64,000 bases of DNA. It comes from Ilex aquifolium. Lineage: Eukaryota > Streptophyta > Magnoliopsida > Aquifoliales > Aquifoliaceae. The notes under the pieces are model-generated. The model was given only the letters and a program-made list of their open reading frames with translations, had not been told where the DNA came from and ran no database searches. The stretch lies in the NCBI GenBank assembly GCA_951799425.1, contig OX637404.1, forward strand, positions 21,121,545 to 21,185,544, given 5' to 3'. The number at the start of each line of letters is the position of its first letter. Within the stretch, counting starts at the first letter, position 1. Positions 1 through 10,088 of the stretch are shown one piece after another. Both the position numbers and the translations under genes were made by a program.

Positions 1-234
1 TCTCTCTCTGATTCCAACGAGGAAGGGGATGCGGGTGTGTCCTCAAAGAAGCGTAGGAGGGATGATTCCTCTTCACCTGATTCTTCTTTTGGCACTGTTT
101 TGTTTTCCTCGGCATGAGAGAAGCTTCTCAAATTGCTCTCTGAGACGGAAAAGGAAAGGGACGAGCTGAGAGAGGAGAACGCCCGCCTAAATGGAAAGGT
201 TGCTGAGCTGAAGCAGCAACTTAAAAAGAACTAG
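1..234 (+). other. Tail of the opposite-strand extra ORF of the Tat element
   Basis: On the plus strand, opposite to gag-pol, the first 234 bases read as a protein tail: an acidic, serine-rich stretch with a basic KKRRR patch, then a leucine/glutamate/lysine-rich coiled-coil segment (ETEKERDELREENARLNGKV), ending at base 234. Its place between integrase and the off-window 3' LTR matches the antisense ORF described for Retand-type Tat elements. It is part of the fossil and is broken. The rest of the ORF is off the left edge, so its family cannot be settled here. Confidence 0.5.
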
Positions 235-743
235 GAGCTCCTCTTTCTTGTACCCCTTTTTGTTCAATGAACTGTCAGGCTTTTATGTAACTTTTGCATC
301 TTCTTTTTCCGTCTGAATGTTTGTGACTGTGAATCCTGTGGTTTGGAGTTCTTTCTACAAGACTATTAGCTGAGGAACTCTTCTGGTGTGCATAAGCTAA
401 AGGGCTCATCTTATACTTTATGAGCTGAAGAGCTCATCTTATATTTTATTAGCTGAGGAGCTTATCTTATATTCTATGAGATGAAGAGCTCATCTTATAT
501 TTTATAAGCTGAAGAGCTCATATGAGTTTTATGAGCTGAAGAGCCCATCATTTGTTTATGAACTAAGGAGCTCATCTTGAGCTGTAGAGCTCATTTTTTT
601 TTTTTTATGAGCTGAAGAGCTCATCGTTTGTTTATGAGCTGGGGAGCTCATCTTGAGTTGTAGAGCTCATTTTTTGGAAGCCATGCAAGGATGAATCAAG
701 AATTTGCTATTTTTATTGAGAATAATTCCATTACAGGGAAAAC
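235..743 (-). repeat. Tat element 3' untranslated stretch with tandem repeats
   Basis: Between the opposite-strand ORF and integrase lies untranslated DNA. From about 365 to 685 it holds an imperfect tandem array whose unit is roughly 30-40 bp, built on the near-palindromic core GAGCTGAAGAGCTCATCTT followed by a T/A-rich spacer, with about eight or nine units of variable spacer length. Tat elements are known to carry variable tandem repeats in this region, and some plant satellites derive from them. I see no gene here. Confidence 0.8.
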
Positions 744-1880
744 TTACTGAAAGAACTTCTTAAGATGCTCAGCATTCCAAGAATGACGTAGGACATTTCC
801 TTCTTCTGTTTGTAACTCATAGTTCCTAGGTCTAATTATTTTTGAAATGATGTAGGGGCCTTCCCAATTTGGCCCCAATTTCCCGTGCGTGGGATCCCTT
901 CTTGCAAGCAAAAGCTTTCTAAGCACAAGATCTCCTACCTTGAAGCTCTTGTGTCTGACCTTCCTGTCATAGTACTTTGCGGTCTTTCTCTGATAACTTT
1001 GAATGTGTTGCAGAGCTCTTTCTCTCTTTTCATCTAAGAGATCAAGATTTAGCAGAAGGGATTCATCGTTGTGCTCAAACTCTGCGAACTCAATTATGGG
1101 GGATGGGAATCCTATCTCCACAGGTGATACTGCTTCGGTTCCGAAAGCCAAAGCAAACGGCGTTTCTTGAGTTGCTGTCCTGGGGGTTGTTCTGTATGCC
1201 CACAACACCTCTGGAATATATTCTACCCATTTTCCCTTCAAAGACTCAAGCTTGGTCTTCAAGGCTGCTTTAATCGTTCTGATTGTCACCTCCGCTTGTC
1301 CATTAGACTGTAGATGGGCTGGTGCTGAAAAATAATTTTTTATCCCTAACTCTGCACAAAACTTTCTGAACTTAGGGTTGTCAAACTGCTTCCCATTGTC
1401 AGAAACAATTGCTCTAGGTACCCCAAATCTACAGACTATAGACTTCCATGTGAAGTTCTGAATCTTCTGCTCCGTGATTGTTGCCAGAGGTTCCACCTCT
1501 GTCCATTTAGTGAAATAGTCCACCCCAATGATGGCAAACTTACACTGCCCTATGCTGGTGGGAAGAAGGCCAAGAATGTCCAGTCCTCATTGTTGGAAGG
1601 GCCAAGGGCTTACCACCGATGTTAGGAGCTCTGGTGGACAATGAGAGACGTTGGCATGTATCTGACACACCTTACACCTTCCAACCAGATCGGTGGCATC
1701 CTTTAGCATAGTGGGCCAATAATATCCCTGCCTCAAGGTTTTTCCTGCCAGCGCTTGAGCTCCGATATGATTACCACAGATTCCTTCATGGATCTCCCTA
1801 AGTATGTAATTAGCATCCCCATCTCCTACACATTTGAGGAGAGGCATCGAGAATCCTCGCTTATATAAGTTTCCCTGCAA
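744..1880 (-). other. Tat element integrase region
   Basis: Two recognisable parts are present in element order. First is an H2C2-type zinc-binding segment (HEGICGNHIGA ... GRCKVCQIHAN). Second is the catalytic core, beginning MDYFTKWTEVEPLA, with VSDNGKQFDNPKF and the downstream SNGQAEVTIRTIK block, then the WVEYIPEVLWAYRTTPRTAT signature and a chromodomain-less C-terminal tail (YYDRKVRHKSFKVGDLVLRK). This is the standard Ty3/gypsy integrase layout for the Tat group. It is a fossil component. Confidence 0.85.
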
Positions 1881-1895
1881 AATGGAGAATCTGGC

Positions 1896-2480
1896 TTACC
1901 TTACCCTTAACTTTGCGACCTCCCTAGGGTTTGCTGGCAAGGTTCCGTTCTGAAGATATTCCCTGATGGAGTCCATCCAGCTTGGTGGGGAAAGAACTGG
2001 GAACACTTCTTCCTTCTCAACTCTTACTGATGGCTCCGCCAAATGCTCTACTGGTATCAACCTATCCAAGTTCTCATGTGAGGCAGTTGCTAGTCTCGCC
2101 AGCACATCTGCTCGAGAATTCTCCGATCTAGGGACATGTATAATCTTGACTTGCACAAACTTCTTGATTAATTCCTGTACCTTTCTGAGGTAAATGATCA
2201 TTTTCTCGCCCTTAGCCTCATAAGACTCTTCTATCTGCTTTACCACGAGCTGGGAGTCACTGCAGATCTCCAGCTGTTCTGCCTCCATTGAGTGAGCAAG
2301 ATTGAGCCCTACTATAACAGCCTCATACTCCGCCTCATTGTTTGAGGCCTTAAACCCAAACCTAAGTGCTTATTCAACATCTATTCCATCAGGGGAGGTC
2401 AAAATTAAGCCAGCACTGCTGCCTTGGGCGTTGGCAGCTCCATCTACTGAAAGTTTCCATGTTGGGAGGTCAGGTATCAG
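1896..2480 (-). other. Tat element archaeal-type RNase H (aRNH)
   Basis: A second RNase H follows the reverse-transcriptase RNase H. It includes LSVDGAANAQGSSAG near its start, NNEAEYEAVIVGLNLA in the middle and CSDSQLVVKQIEESYEAKG then VPRSENSRADVLARLA at the end. That block belongs to the archaeal-like RNase H found only in Tat-lineage gypsy elements, and it is the strongest lineage marker here. Fossil component; borders are approximate. Confidence 0.75.
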
Positions 2481-2499
2481 CTGCGTGGCCTCCATGGGT

Positions 2500-4046
2500 G
2501 TTCATGTTGTGAATTCTGCAATGAAATCTGCCAGTATTTGTCCTTTGATGGCTGTTCTTGGCTTGTACCTGATATCGAACTCACTAAGCTCGATGGCCCA
2601 TTTAACCAGCCTTCCCGAAGTTTCTGGTTTACGTAATACGTGCTTTATCGGCTAATCTGTAGGGATCTCGATAGTATGAACTTGGAAATATGGCCTAAGC
2701 CTCCTGGCAGTCGTAACTAAGGCTAAAACAAGTTTCTCCATCTTTGGATATCTCTCATCTGCCCCCCTCAGAGCCCTGCTACAGTAATAAACTGGTTGCT
2801 GAGCTCTGTTTTGCTCCCTTACTAACGCTGCACTTGTTGAGAAATCTGAGACACCTAAATAGAGGGTAAGGACCTCGCCTTCCAATGGGCTTACCAAAAT
2901 GAGTGGGGAGCTCAGGTAATCTTTCAACGTTTTGAACGCTTCCTCACACTGGGTATCCCACTGGAAGACCTTCTTTAGGACTTGAAAGAAGGGTTGACAC
3001 TTGTCGCTTGATCTGGACACAAAACGACTTAAGGCAGCTATTTTTCCTGTCAGACGTTGTATCTCCCTTGCGCTGGATGGTGGTTGCATATCCAGTGATG
3101 TCTTTACTTTTTCTGGGTTAGCCTCTATTCCTGTGCTGTTAACTATGAAACTCATAAATTTTCCAGCGAAAACTCCAAATGCACACTTGGCGGGATTGAG
3201 CTTCATTTTGTATTCCTTCAGGACCTGGAAAGATTCTGCCAAGTGCTTGATGTGGAGCTCTGCTTTCAGTGATTTGACCAACATATCATCAATGTAAACC
3301 TCCATGGTCGTCCCAATCTGCTTTTGGAACATTTTATTCACCAAGTGTTGAGAAGTGGCTTCAGCATTCTTTAATTCGAAGGGCATAATCTGGTAACAGT
3401 ACGTCCCTTGCTCGGTTATGAAGGAGGTCTTCTCCTGGTCATTAAGATCCATCCTAATCTGATTATACCCCAAGAAGGCGTCCATGAAGCTGAGGAGCTC
3501 ATGTCCAGCGGTGGCATCCATAATCAAATCTATCCGAGGTAAGGGAAAACTGTCTTTAGGACAAGCTCAATTAAGGTCGGTAAAGTCAATACAGAGGTGC
3601 CACTTGTCGTTGGTCTTCTTAACGAGGACCACATTGGCTAGCCACACTGGGTAATCCACCTCCCTAATGGCTCTGGTATGGAGAAGTTTGTTGACCTCTT
3701 CATTGATGGCTTTTTGACGTTCTGGGGTGAAACTGCTCCTCTTTTGTTTGATGGGCTTGCAGGTAGGATTCACACTGAGCTTATGTGTGATGACTGAGGA
3801 GTCGATACCCTCCATGTCTTCTTGTTTCCAGGCGAACACTTCCATATTTTTCCTCAGAAATTGGATGAGAAAATCTTTAATCTCTCTGCTCAGCTTGGAC
3901 CCTACATAAACAAGATGTTCTGGCTCCTCGTCGAGCTGTATAGACTCCAGTTCTTCCGATGGGATTGGTCTGGTTTCCAGCTCATCTTTCATGTTAAGTT
4001 CATCCAGTTGGATGTTCTCAACCTCTTTCCTCTTCACAGATGCCAT
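2500..4046 (-). other. Tat element reverse transcriptase and RNase H region
   Basis: Reverse-transcriptase landmarks in element order: the thumb-side leader with EHLVYVGSKLSREIKDFL, the ITHKLSVNPTCKPIKQKRS block, VWLANVVLVKKTNDKWHLCI, SFMDAFLGYNQIRM, the catalytic box YIDDMLVKS, then RNase H (PVYYCSRALRGADERYPKME). The order and wording are typical of plant gypsy elements of the Tat group. Fossil component. Confidence 0.85.
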
Positions 4047-4076
4047 GTAGCACTCCCTCGCTACACGCTAGTCTCC

Positions 4077-4739
4077 TCAGACCGCTCCAACTCCATTCTC
4101 TGTTGGAAATTTGACAACCAGGTGGTAGGCAAAAGGGATAGCCCTCATAGAATTGAGGGAAGGTCTTCCAAGCAAAATATTATACGCAGAAGGTGCATCA
4201 ACCACTAAGAACCTCACGGTTGTAGTGGCTTGGCAAGGCGGGTCACCTAGGGTGAGCACGAGCTGAATTGACCCTAAGGGCAGCACCCTTTCTCCTGAGA
4301 AACCCAGCAAGTGAGCACTCACAGGCTCGATTTTTTCCCTTCCTATGTCCATGTTATCGAATGCAGACGCAAAAATGATGTCTGCCGAACTATCGTTGTC
4401 AATCAGTACTCGATGAACAGTTCTGTTGGCTACCACAGCTCTTACTACCAAGGGGTCATCGTGGGGATACTGGCATCCTTCCAAGTCTGAATCTAAAAAA
4501 GTGATAGCCGTGTCTAGGCGCGGTGTTTTGGACACAGTATGTACTTCTAGAGCTTCTCCGGCTCTGATCCTTCGGAGGTGAGCCTTTCTGGCTGAGCTGG
4601 ATTCCCCTCCTCCTGTAAATCCTCCATATATTACTCTGATCTCCCCCAGAGGTTGTTGATGTGGTGCAGGTGCTTGCTGTTGAGGTGGCGGAGGTGGAAG
4701 AGCTCGATTTTGATTATCATGGGCCACAAAGTAACGCAA
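4077..4739 (-). other. Tat element protease region
   Basis: This segment carries the conserved gag-protease linker (GGFTGGGESSSARKAHLR), a conserved PHDDPLVVRAVVANRTVHRV strand and the retropepsin-like block around VLIDNDSSADIIF, followed by YNILLGRPSLNSMRAIPFAY. This is the usual wording of the Tat/Ogre-type aspartic protease domain. It overlaps slightly with the end of the gag region. Fossil component. Confidence 0.8.
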
Positions 4740-6241
4740 ACTGCCCCTGTTGGATTAAAAACTCAATCTCCTTCTTTAGCTGAATGTAATCATCGGTGTG
4801 GTGACCATGGTCTCTGTGGTAGTCACAATATTTTGTGAGGTCTCTCTTTGCTAGGTCTGCCTTCATCCGAGGTGGCCACCTCATGAACTTTTCGTTCTGG
4901 ACCTCATATAGGACCTGGGACACTGTGGCGGTGAGCGGGGTGAATTGTCGGGGTGCGTACCTAGGCTGCAGCTTAGGTTGAGGAGGGCCTAAACGGTCTC
5001 TAACATTTCCTCTTTTCTTTGGGGAGCGATCTCTGTCCCTCCCTGGAGATCTTTCTCGTTCTCTTTCTTTCTTGGGACTTCGGTCCCTCTTCTTATTTTC
5101 CTTTCCTTTCTCCTTTTGTGATGATGCGCTCCCCACCTTGGAAAGGAGTGCTTCCTCACCATTTATATATTTTTTTTGTTTTGGCCAACACCTCAGCCAT
5201 GCTTACTTGGGGATTATTTGATATAGAGAACATCAAGTCTTTTGACTGCACTCCTAATCCTGCAATGAAAGCAGTGATGACAAACTTTTCATCTGAGACA
5301 TCTACCTTCAGAGATTCTGAATTGAATCTCTATACATAAGATCGCAGGTTCTCATCAAGTATTTGCTTTACATTCAATAAATGATAGCTCGGCTTTCTGT
5401 AGATCCGGGCTCCTATGAAGTGAGATACGAAAGAAATGGAGAGTTCTTTGAAGGAAGAGATCGAAGTTGGGGGGAGCCTATTGAACCATGCTAAGGCTGA
5501 CCCCTTCAGAGTGATGGCAAAGGCCCTACACCGCACTGGATCCTAGTATCCATGCAGCTCTATTTGGTTTTTATAGGTGTTGAGGTGGTCCACAGGGTCC
5601 TTTGTCCCATCGAAAACCTCTATCTGGGGCATTCTAAACTTTGAAGGGAGAGGGAAATGCAACACCCCAGCAGTGAATGGGGATTTCGTTTGTTGCACCA
5701 AGGCATCCATCGTTACTGGAGTCTTAACCCTCACTGCCTCCCTCATGTGGCTGAGCTCTTGTTGGATGTCCTTGAAGCGTTGTTCCCAATATTGCTCCAT
5801 CATTTCCTGCTGGAAAGGGAGAAAATCATTTTTCTCGACCCCTTCATTTTGGCTCTGCACTTTTTCATTGTCACCATTCCTAGGTGACGGATGGGGTGCC
5901 TGGATGTTCTCCCCTCCTTCATTTACTTCTCTGAGGGGATCAAGGTGTTGTTGTTCCCTGCGGGGGGGATCGTTCTGGCCTTGCTGGGCTGGTTGTGTTT
6001 GTTGAGGACCTCGTAAGAGCTTCAAGAGCTCTTCATTTTGTTGAAATAAACGCTGGTTGACCAGACGAAGGGCGTCTAATTCATTGTTGGTAGGGGAATC
6101 CACCACAAGAGGATTATCTCTGGTGGCGGGCACGAAATCATGAAGGTTTTCTGGTTGTCTTCCACTAGTGACCTCTTGTTGGTTCTGCATCCTTGGGAGA
6201 TTCATCTGACTTCTGCTCATATTGCGTGTAGAGACCATCAA
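4717..6241 (-). other. Tat element gag region
   Basis: The gag region starts with a Q/N-rich, low-complexity N-terminus (MMVSTRNMSRSQMNL), then a predicted coiled stretch, then the retrotransposon-gag core (FDGTKDPVDHLNTYKNQI, FAITLKGSALAWFNRLPPTS). It ends with a basic RDRSPKK-rich stretch and the CDYHRDHGHHTDDYIQLKKE block. In the Tat group this last block replaces the usual CCHC knuckle. Fossil component, broken. Confidence 0.8.
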
Positions 6242-6281
6242 TTACTGAAGAATCAGTATACTTGTAACATGAACGGTCGTT

Positions 6282-6299
6282 CTCATAGACGGCGCCAAA
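6282..6299 (-). other. Candidate tRNA primer-binding site of the Tat element
   Basis: Directly inside the LTR edge, on the minus strand, is TTGGCGCCGTCTATGAGA. The start TGGCGCCGTC resembles the tRNA-complementary site used by many plant gypsy elements. Its position within a few bases of the LTR end fits a primer-binding site. The exact tRNA was not checked. Confidence 0.6.
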
Positions 6300-6300
6300 T

Positions 6301-6892
6301 TGATGGTGTTATTTCACGTGAATGAGCAGTGGGTTCGAGTGCAATAGCAAGGAACAGATCCGAGCTACAAGGATCGTGAATTGGTTGGTGAATGCCCAAG
6401 TTGTCTGAGGTGTGGTGTGTGAAATAAAGTGGAATTATAGTGGTTCACCGGCTGATGAGCTCGGCTAGTCCACTCTACAATGGAGGCTCTTGCTCCTAAC
6501 GTGTATATTTATTCAAAATGTGTTTACAGATTGCTCTTCGATGCCATTCCGGTCCCCCCTCCCCCTTTGGTTGGGGCCATGTACAGTACTTATAATACCA
6601 TTCCTAACTCTAAGATATCTCTACCGAGACCTTTGCCCTTCATCCATGGGATCTCCCTTAATTCTGGGAGAGGATCTTGGTCAATTGAGTGTTTTATGCT
6701 TGTGATGCTGCTTGGCTATTGTTTCGGGGGTGCCAGCTGTCATCCAGCTACTTCTTTATCATTTCGGCTATTATTTCGCTTGGGAGGAGCTCGAGTTCTG
6801 GTCCTCTGAGCTCTGCAGGTCTTGTCTGGTTTCCTGACTTGAGCTCAACTCCTGAGCTCACACTTAGTCAAATTTCTCTTTGGGTATCATCA
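6301..6892 (-). repeat. 5' LTR of the Tat element
   Basis: This 592-bp segment begins TGATGGTGT next to the primer-binding site and ends GGTATCATCA, with short TGATG/CATCA inverted ends. Its borders are confirmed by an independent, clearly related solo LTR at 42371-42939, which starts and stops at the same motifs. Shared internal blocks include ATAGTGGTTCACCGGCT and GAGCTCGGCTAGTCCACTCT. The five bases after it (GTATA) are the candidate right target duplication. The partner lies off the left edge. Confidence 0.85.
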
Positions 6893-8007
6893 GTATATAT
6901 ATTTGCAATGGGAATGTCTGAGTTACGGGCATTGCCAGTTCATTTACTGGATTGGTGACTACATGTACTAATCAGAGTGATTAATGTATTTACTGAATGA
7001 CTGACTTAACAATCGATGAAGTATGTCCAATTGGACTTCGAATTAATTTTTTCTAACATGACCCGATAGGAATGGAAGTCTTGTGCGTATATTGCTAATA
7101 TTTTTGAAACTTCAATTCTTTTATTTTGTTCAACATTACATAAAGATTTTTTCGCTCGAATAAAATATTCATTGCAATGGTGTCATTAACATGTGATGTC
7201 ACAAATAAGCATTAAACCATTGCGTGAGTTAGGAATAGTCGCGATGAAGGAAGCTATTATTTTTGCACAATAAAAAGGGATCGATGATCCTTAAGCTTGT
7301 GACTCGGAGTACTCGGGGGTTGAACCTACAATGTTGAGATCTATTTTGGCAAATATTTGGCAAGAATTACAAAAGTTTAGAATCGTTGAACTGAGCATAG
7401 TGCGTAGAACTGACAATCAGGTGGCACATAATTTCTATTTTGTAAAAAATTCAATCAAATTTAATTATTTATCGGGTAATTTATTAGGTCCTTGTGAGCA
7501 TGATTCAAATCAAAAAGAGATATTATCAGAGTCTAGTGAAATAAGAGGGGGGTATGAACTTTGTCGAAATTGGGTATGAATTTTTTCGAAATTGACAAAA
7601 TTTATTATTGGATTTGTGATTTCTTGGAAGAAATTGAAAACTTAATTAACCAGTTAGATTTATTGAAGAAAAAATTACAAGATGGAAAAAACAAAAAGAG
7701 AAAGAAAATGAAAAATGTTTACAATAGTTAATAGCAATATAGCACACGAACCCCGCACAAATAGCCCAGAAGTGTGAGATTAGGTCTTGATGAACTGTAA
7801 GCCTGAATGTCAGAGATTCAACCCTCATTGATGTCTCTCGAGTTTAACTGATACTTGTAATTTGTGGGTGATTGTAGATATTCAGACTTTACTCTGATAA
7901 GAATGAGTCCAAAATGATCTAGCTTGGAAATATTCCTCATTATTAAAAAGAAATATAGCAATTGAATAAAACCAAAAATTAGAAAAACAATATATATATA
8001 TATATTA
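6893..8007. other. Gene-poor DNA between the Tat element and the pararetrovirus
   Basis: No supported gene. At 7331-7579 (plus strand) a short reading frame carries ILANIWQELQKFRIVELSIV followed by RRTDNQVAHNF. It resembles the end of the plant RNase H domain found in LINEs (RVT_3 type: a basic pair, then N-x-VAH). It is too short and isolated for a firm call and would be a decayed LINE remnant. The stretch ends in a (TA)n tract at 7991-8006 that touches the pararetrovirus arm. Confidence 0.35.
7991..8006. repeat. (TA)n tract at the left outer end of the pararetrovirus
   Basis: About eight TA units directly abut the left arm. Endogenous pararetroviruses, including rice tungro-like copies, are often found in TA-dinucleotide repeats, so this is likely the integration site. 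Confidence 0.8.
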
Positions 8008-8325
8008 CTACAATAGCAAAATCAGCGGAAGGCATAGCAAATTCACAGTGAATTTTATGAACAGAAATAGCCATTGAAATTGAACAATCACAAACTGTAG
8101 ATATAAACAAATTTCAAATATATAAATGAAATTACAAACAATACTTACAACACTAACACTTAGAGGGTTAGTGGAGATAAGACTTCATAAGTAGAGAGGA
8201 ATCTGCCAAATAAAACAACATTAAAGCTCTTCATTTGAGGCTTACAATTTTGAGAAGGTAGGGAGAGTATTTTCAAGGCTTGTAGTAGTCTAACAAGACT
8301 TGAGAAACAACTGAAATCAGAAACC

Positions 8326-8334
8326 CTTATATAG
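8326..8334 (-). promoter_or_regulatory. TATA box of the pararetrovirus promoter, left arm
   Basis: This is the mirror copy of the right-arm TATA box (CTATATAAG on the minus strand). It would fire leftward, away from the centre of the inverted repeat. Both viral promoters therefore point outward and neither by itself would transcribe the arms. Confidence 0.55.
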
Positions 8335-8708
8335 GAGTAAGGATTTTGAAAGTAATCATTTCTTTTTGAAATCAACTCTGGGTAAAATGCATTCACCTTC
8401 TGCTTTTGGCTGGAAAGGTGGAGTAAACTGCTTTTACTCAGGGTAAAGTTTGACAAAATGGGACTAGAGGGCCCAAAGGCTGTCAGGGAATTCGCTTTTG
8501 GTGGAAAAGCAAGGGTAGAATGCTTTTACTAGGGGAAAAGCAAACTGATTGGCAATTTGTCTGGAATCTGTCGGTTGCTTTACTAGGGGGAAAGCACCGG
8601 GTAAATTAAGTGATATCTTATCCTTACATGTGATAGGCAGCTTTTCCCTCTTGTGTGAGAAGAGAGTAGTGAGTGAAGCTGTCACAAGTAAAAACAAGCA
8701 TCACAACA

Positions 8709-10088
8709 TCACGGGGTGGTGATGTCTGCTTCATCAAGGTCATCATATCCTTCATATGGATCTTGGGCATCCTGGTATGGGTCCAGGGCTGGAGTAACAG
8801 ATCCGGCTGAAGAGCTGGGAGATGATGAATCCTGGCTGGCGGCTTGCTGGATCAAATCCTGAGCCATTTTGAGAAGCTCCGCAGCTGACGGCTTAATTGG
8901 CTTACTGGAGTCCTTAGATGAGGACTTCTTCGGCTTCACTTTGGAGGGTCCTGTAGACTCTTTAGGCTTTTCTTCTGGGGAAACCCTTAGAGTCGGCAAG
9001 GCCTTCATAGCTGGAGTAGAAGGAGGTAAGGCTGTAGGGACCATTACTGGGGTCAGTACCTTGACAGGAAAGTCCTTCTGGACATCAGCAATTATGGCAT
9101 CATATTTAAATCTGGGCCACCATTTGACAGAGAACTGCCTGGCAACATAATTAGAAATTATTCTCCATTGCCATCTGCAAATCCAAGCAATTCTGTACCT
9201 GCAAATAAATGTTAGCAAATTTGGAATAGGGAATAAGGACTGCTGTTTACTAGAAACATAAGCAGAACAGAAGTAAGTATACTGATCTTGAAGATCAGCA
9301 GGAAAGATTTCAAGAATGGGGCCATGAACTTGCCACCACCTTACAAACCAGGAAGGAATCTGGCTTTTGAAATCTTTATCAAATTGAACGAACCAGGAAT
9401 AAGTTAATGACTCATCCTGATAGAGCATAAGAATAGTCCATGACTCGATGTAGTCATAGTAGTTGAACTTCTTATGGGTTCCTTCGAGATCTCTGAGTAA
9501 AGAAGGATGAGATTCCCACTCTTTAATGGATAAAATCTTTTTAATAAAAAGAGAGTGATAAATTGTTTTACTGGGGTCATTCTTATCAGGAATAGGTTTG
9601 ATATGAATGGATCCAGTAAGAAATAGGATATCTTGGTAAAATTCAAAAGTCCTTTCCGGGTCATGAGGGACAAAAGTCCATCCCTCTCCAAGATAGGCTT
9701 TAAGAAGAATTTGGATATCATTAATGTGAGCATGAGCAGGCTCAATAGCAAAGACATTATGAAAATTGGGCTTGTCAATATATTCTATCTTTGGGCCTTT
9801 TGGGGTTGGTCGATAATAGGGATTAATCAGTAGGGTAGAATCTGGTGGAGGCATTTGGGCCATTTGGGAGAAAGTAGCAATAGGGACAACAGTAGGCCTG
9901 AGATGGTGACTAACTGGTCTACCAAGAGGCTGAAATCTGTTGGCAATTTGGACGGCACTAGGTGGGCCTGGATAAATTTGGGTAATTGGCTTTGGGTTTG
10001 GAGGACCCAATGTTAATGGTAATTTGCGATCTCCCTTCCCCGGGTTTTTAGAGGAAGTACCGGATTTGTGGGACTTACTGTCCGCCAT
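8709..10088 (-). other. Pararetrovirus ORF2 (about 52 kDa, unknown function), left arm
   Basis: A 459-residue reading frame starting MADSKSHKSGTSSKN overlaps the end of the upstream polyprotein frame by 14 bases. The N-terminal third is proline-rich (LTLGPPNPKPITQIYPGPPS). The middle is a globular, tryptophan-rich region (SWFVRWWQVHGPILEIFPAD; RIAWICRWQWRIISNY). The C-terminus is lysine/serine-rich, then acidic. Florendoviruses are known to carry a ~50-kDa ORF of unknown role at this position. The frame looks whole and its protein appears identical to the right-arm copy. I do not assign a function. Confidence 0.8.

Larger units (their letters stand above)
1..6892 (-). mobile_element. Tat-lineage Ty3/gypsy LTR retrotransposon, left end off the window
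   Basis: A large LTR retrotransposon reads on the minus strand. In element order it shows the 5' LTR, a primer-binding-site-like sequence, gag, aspartic protease, reverse transcriptase with RNase H, a second archaeal-type RNase H, integrase, a tandem-repeat-rich untranslated stretch and an opposite-strand ORF. Domain order with integrase last marks Ty3/gypsy. The extra RNase H, the opposite-strand ORF and the repeat-rich 3' UTR are established hallmarks of the Tat group (Ogre/Retand-like). The coding part is broken (roughly six to ten breaks), so this is a fossil. Its 3' LTR and left target duplication lie beyond base 1, so LTR-LTR age cannot be read here. Confidence 0.9.

Noticed and set aside
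361-685. Regular repeats with spacers, CRISPR-like at first glance
   Set aside because: The units are variable and nearly palindromic with low-complexity spacers, inside a plant retrotransposon 3' UTR; this is a tandem repeat, not a CRISPR array.
9404-9833. Extra frames on both strands within viral ORF2
   Set aside because: They are shadows of ORF2, present identically in both arms because the arms are copies.
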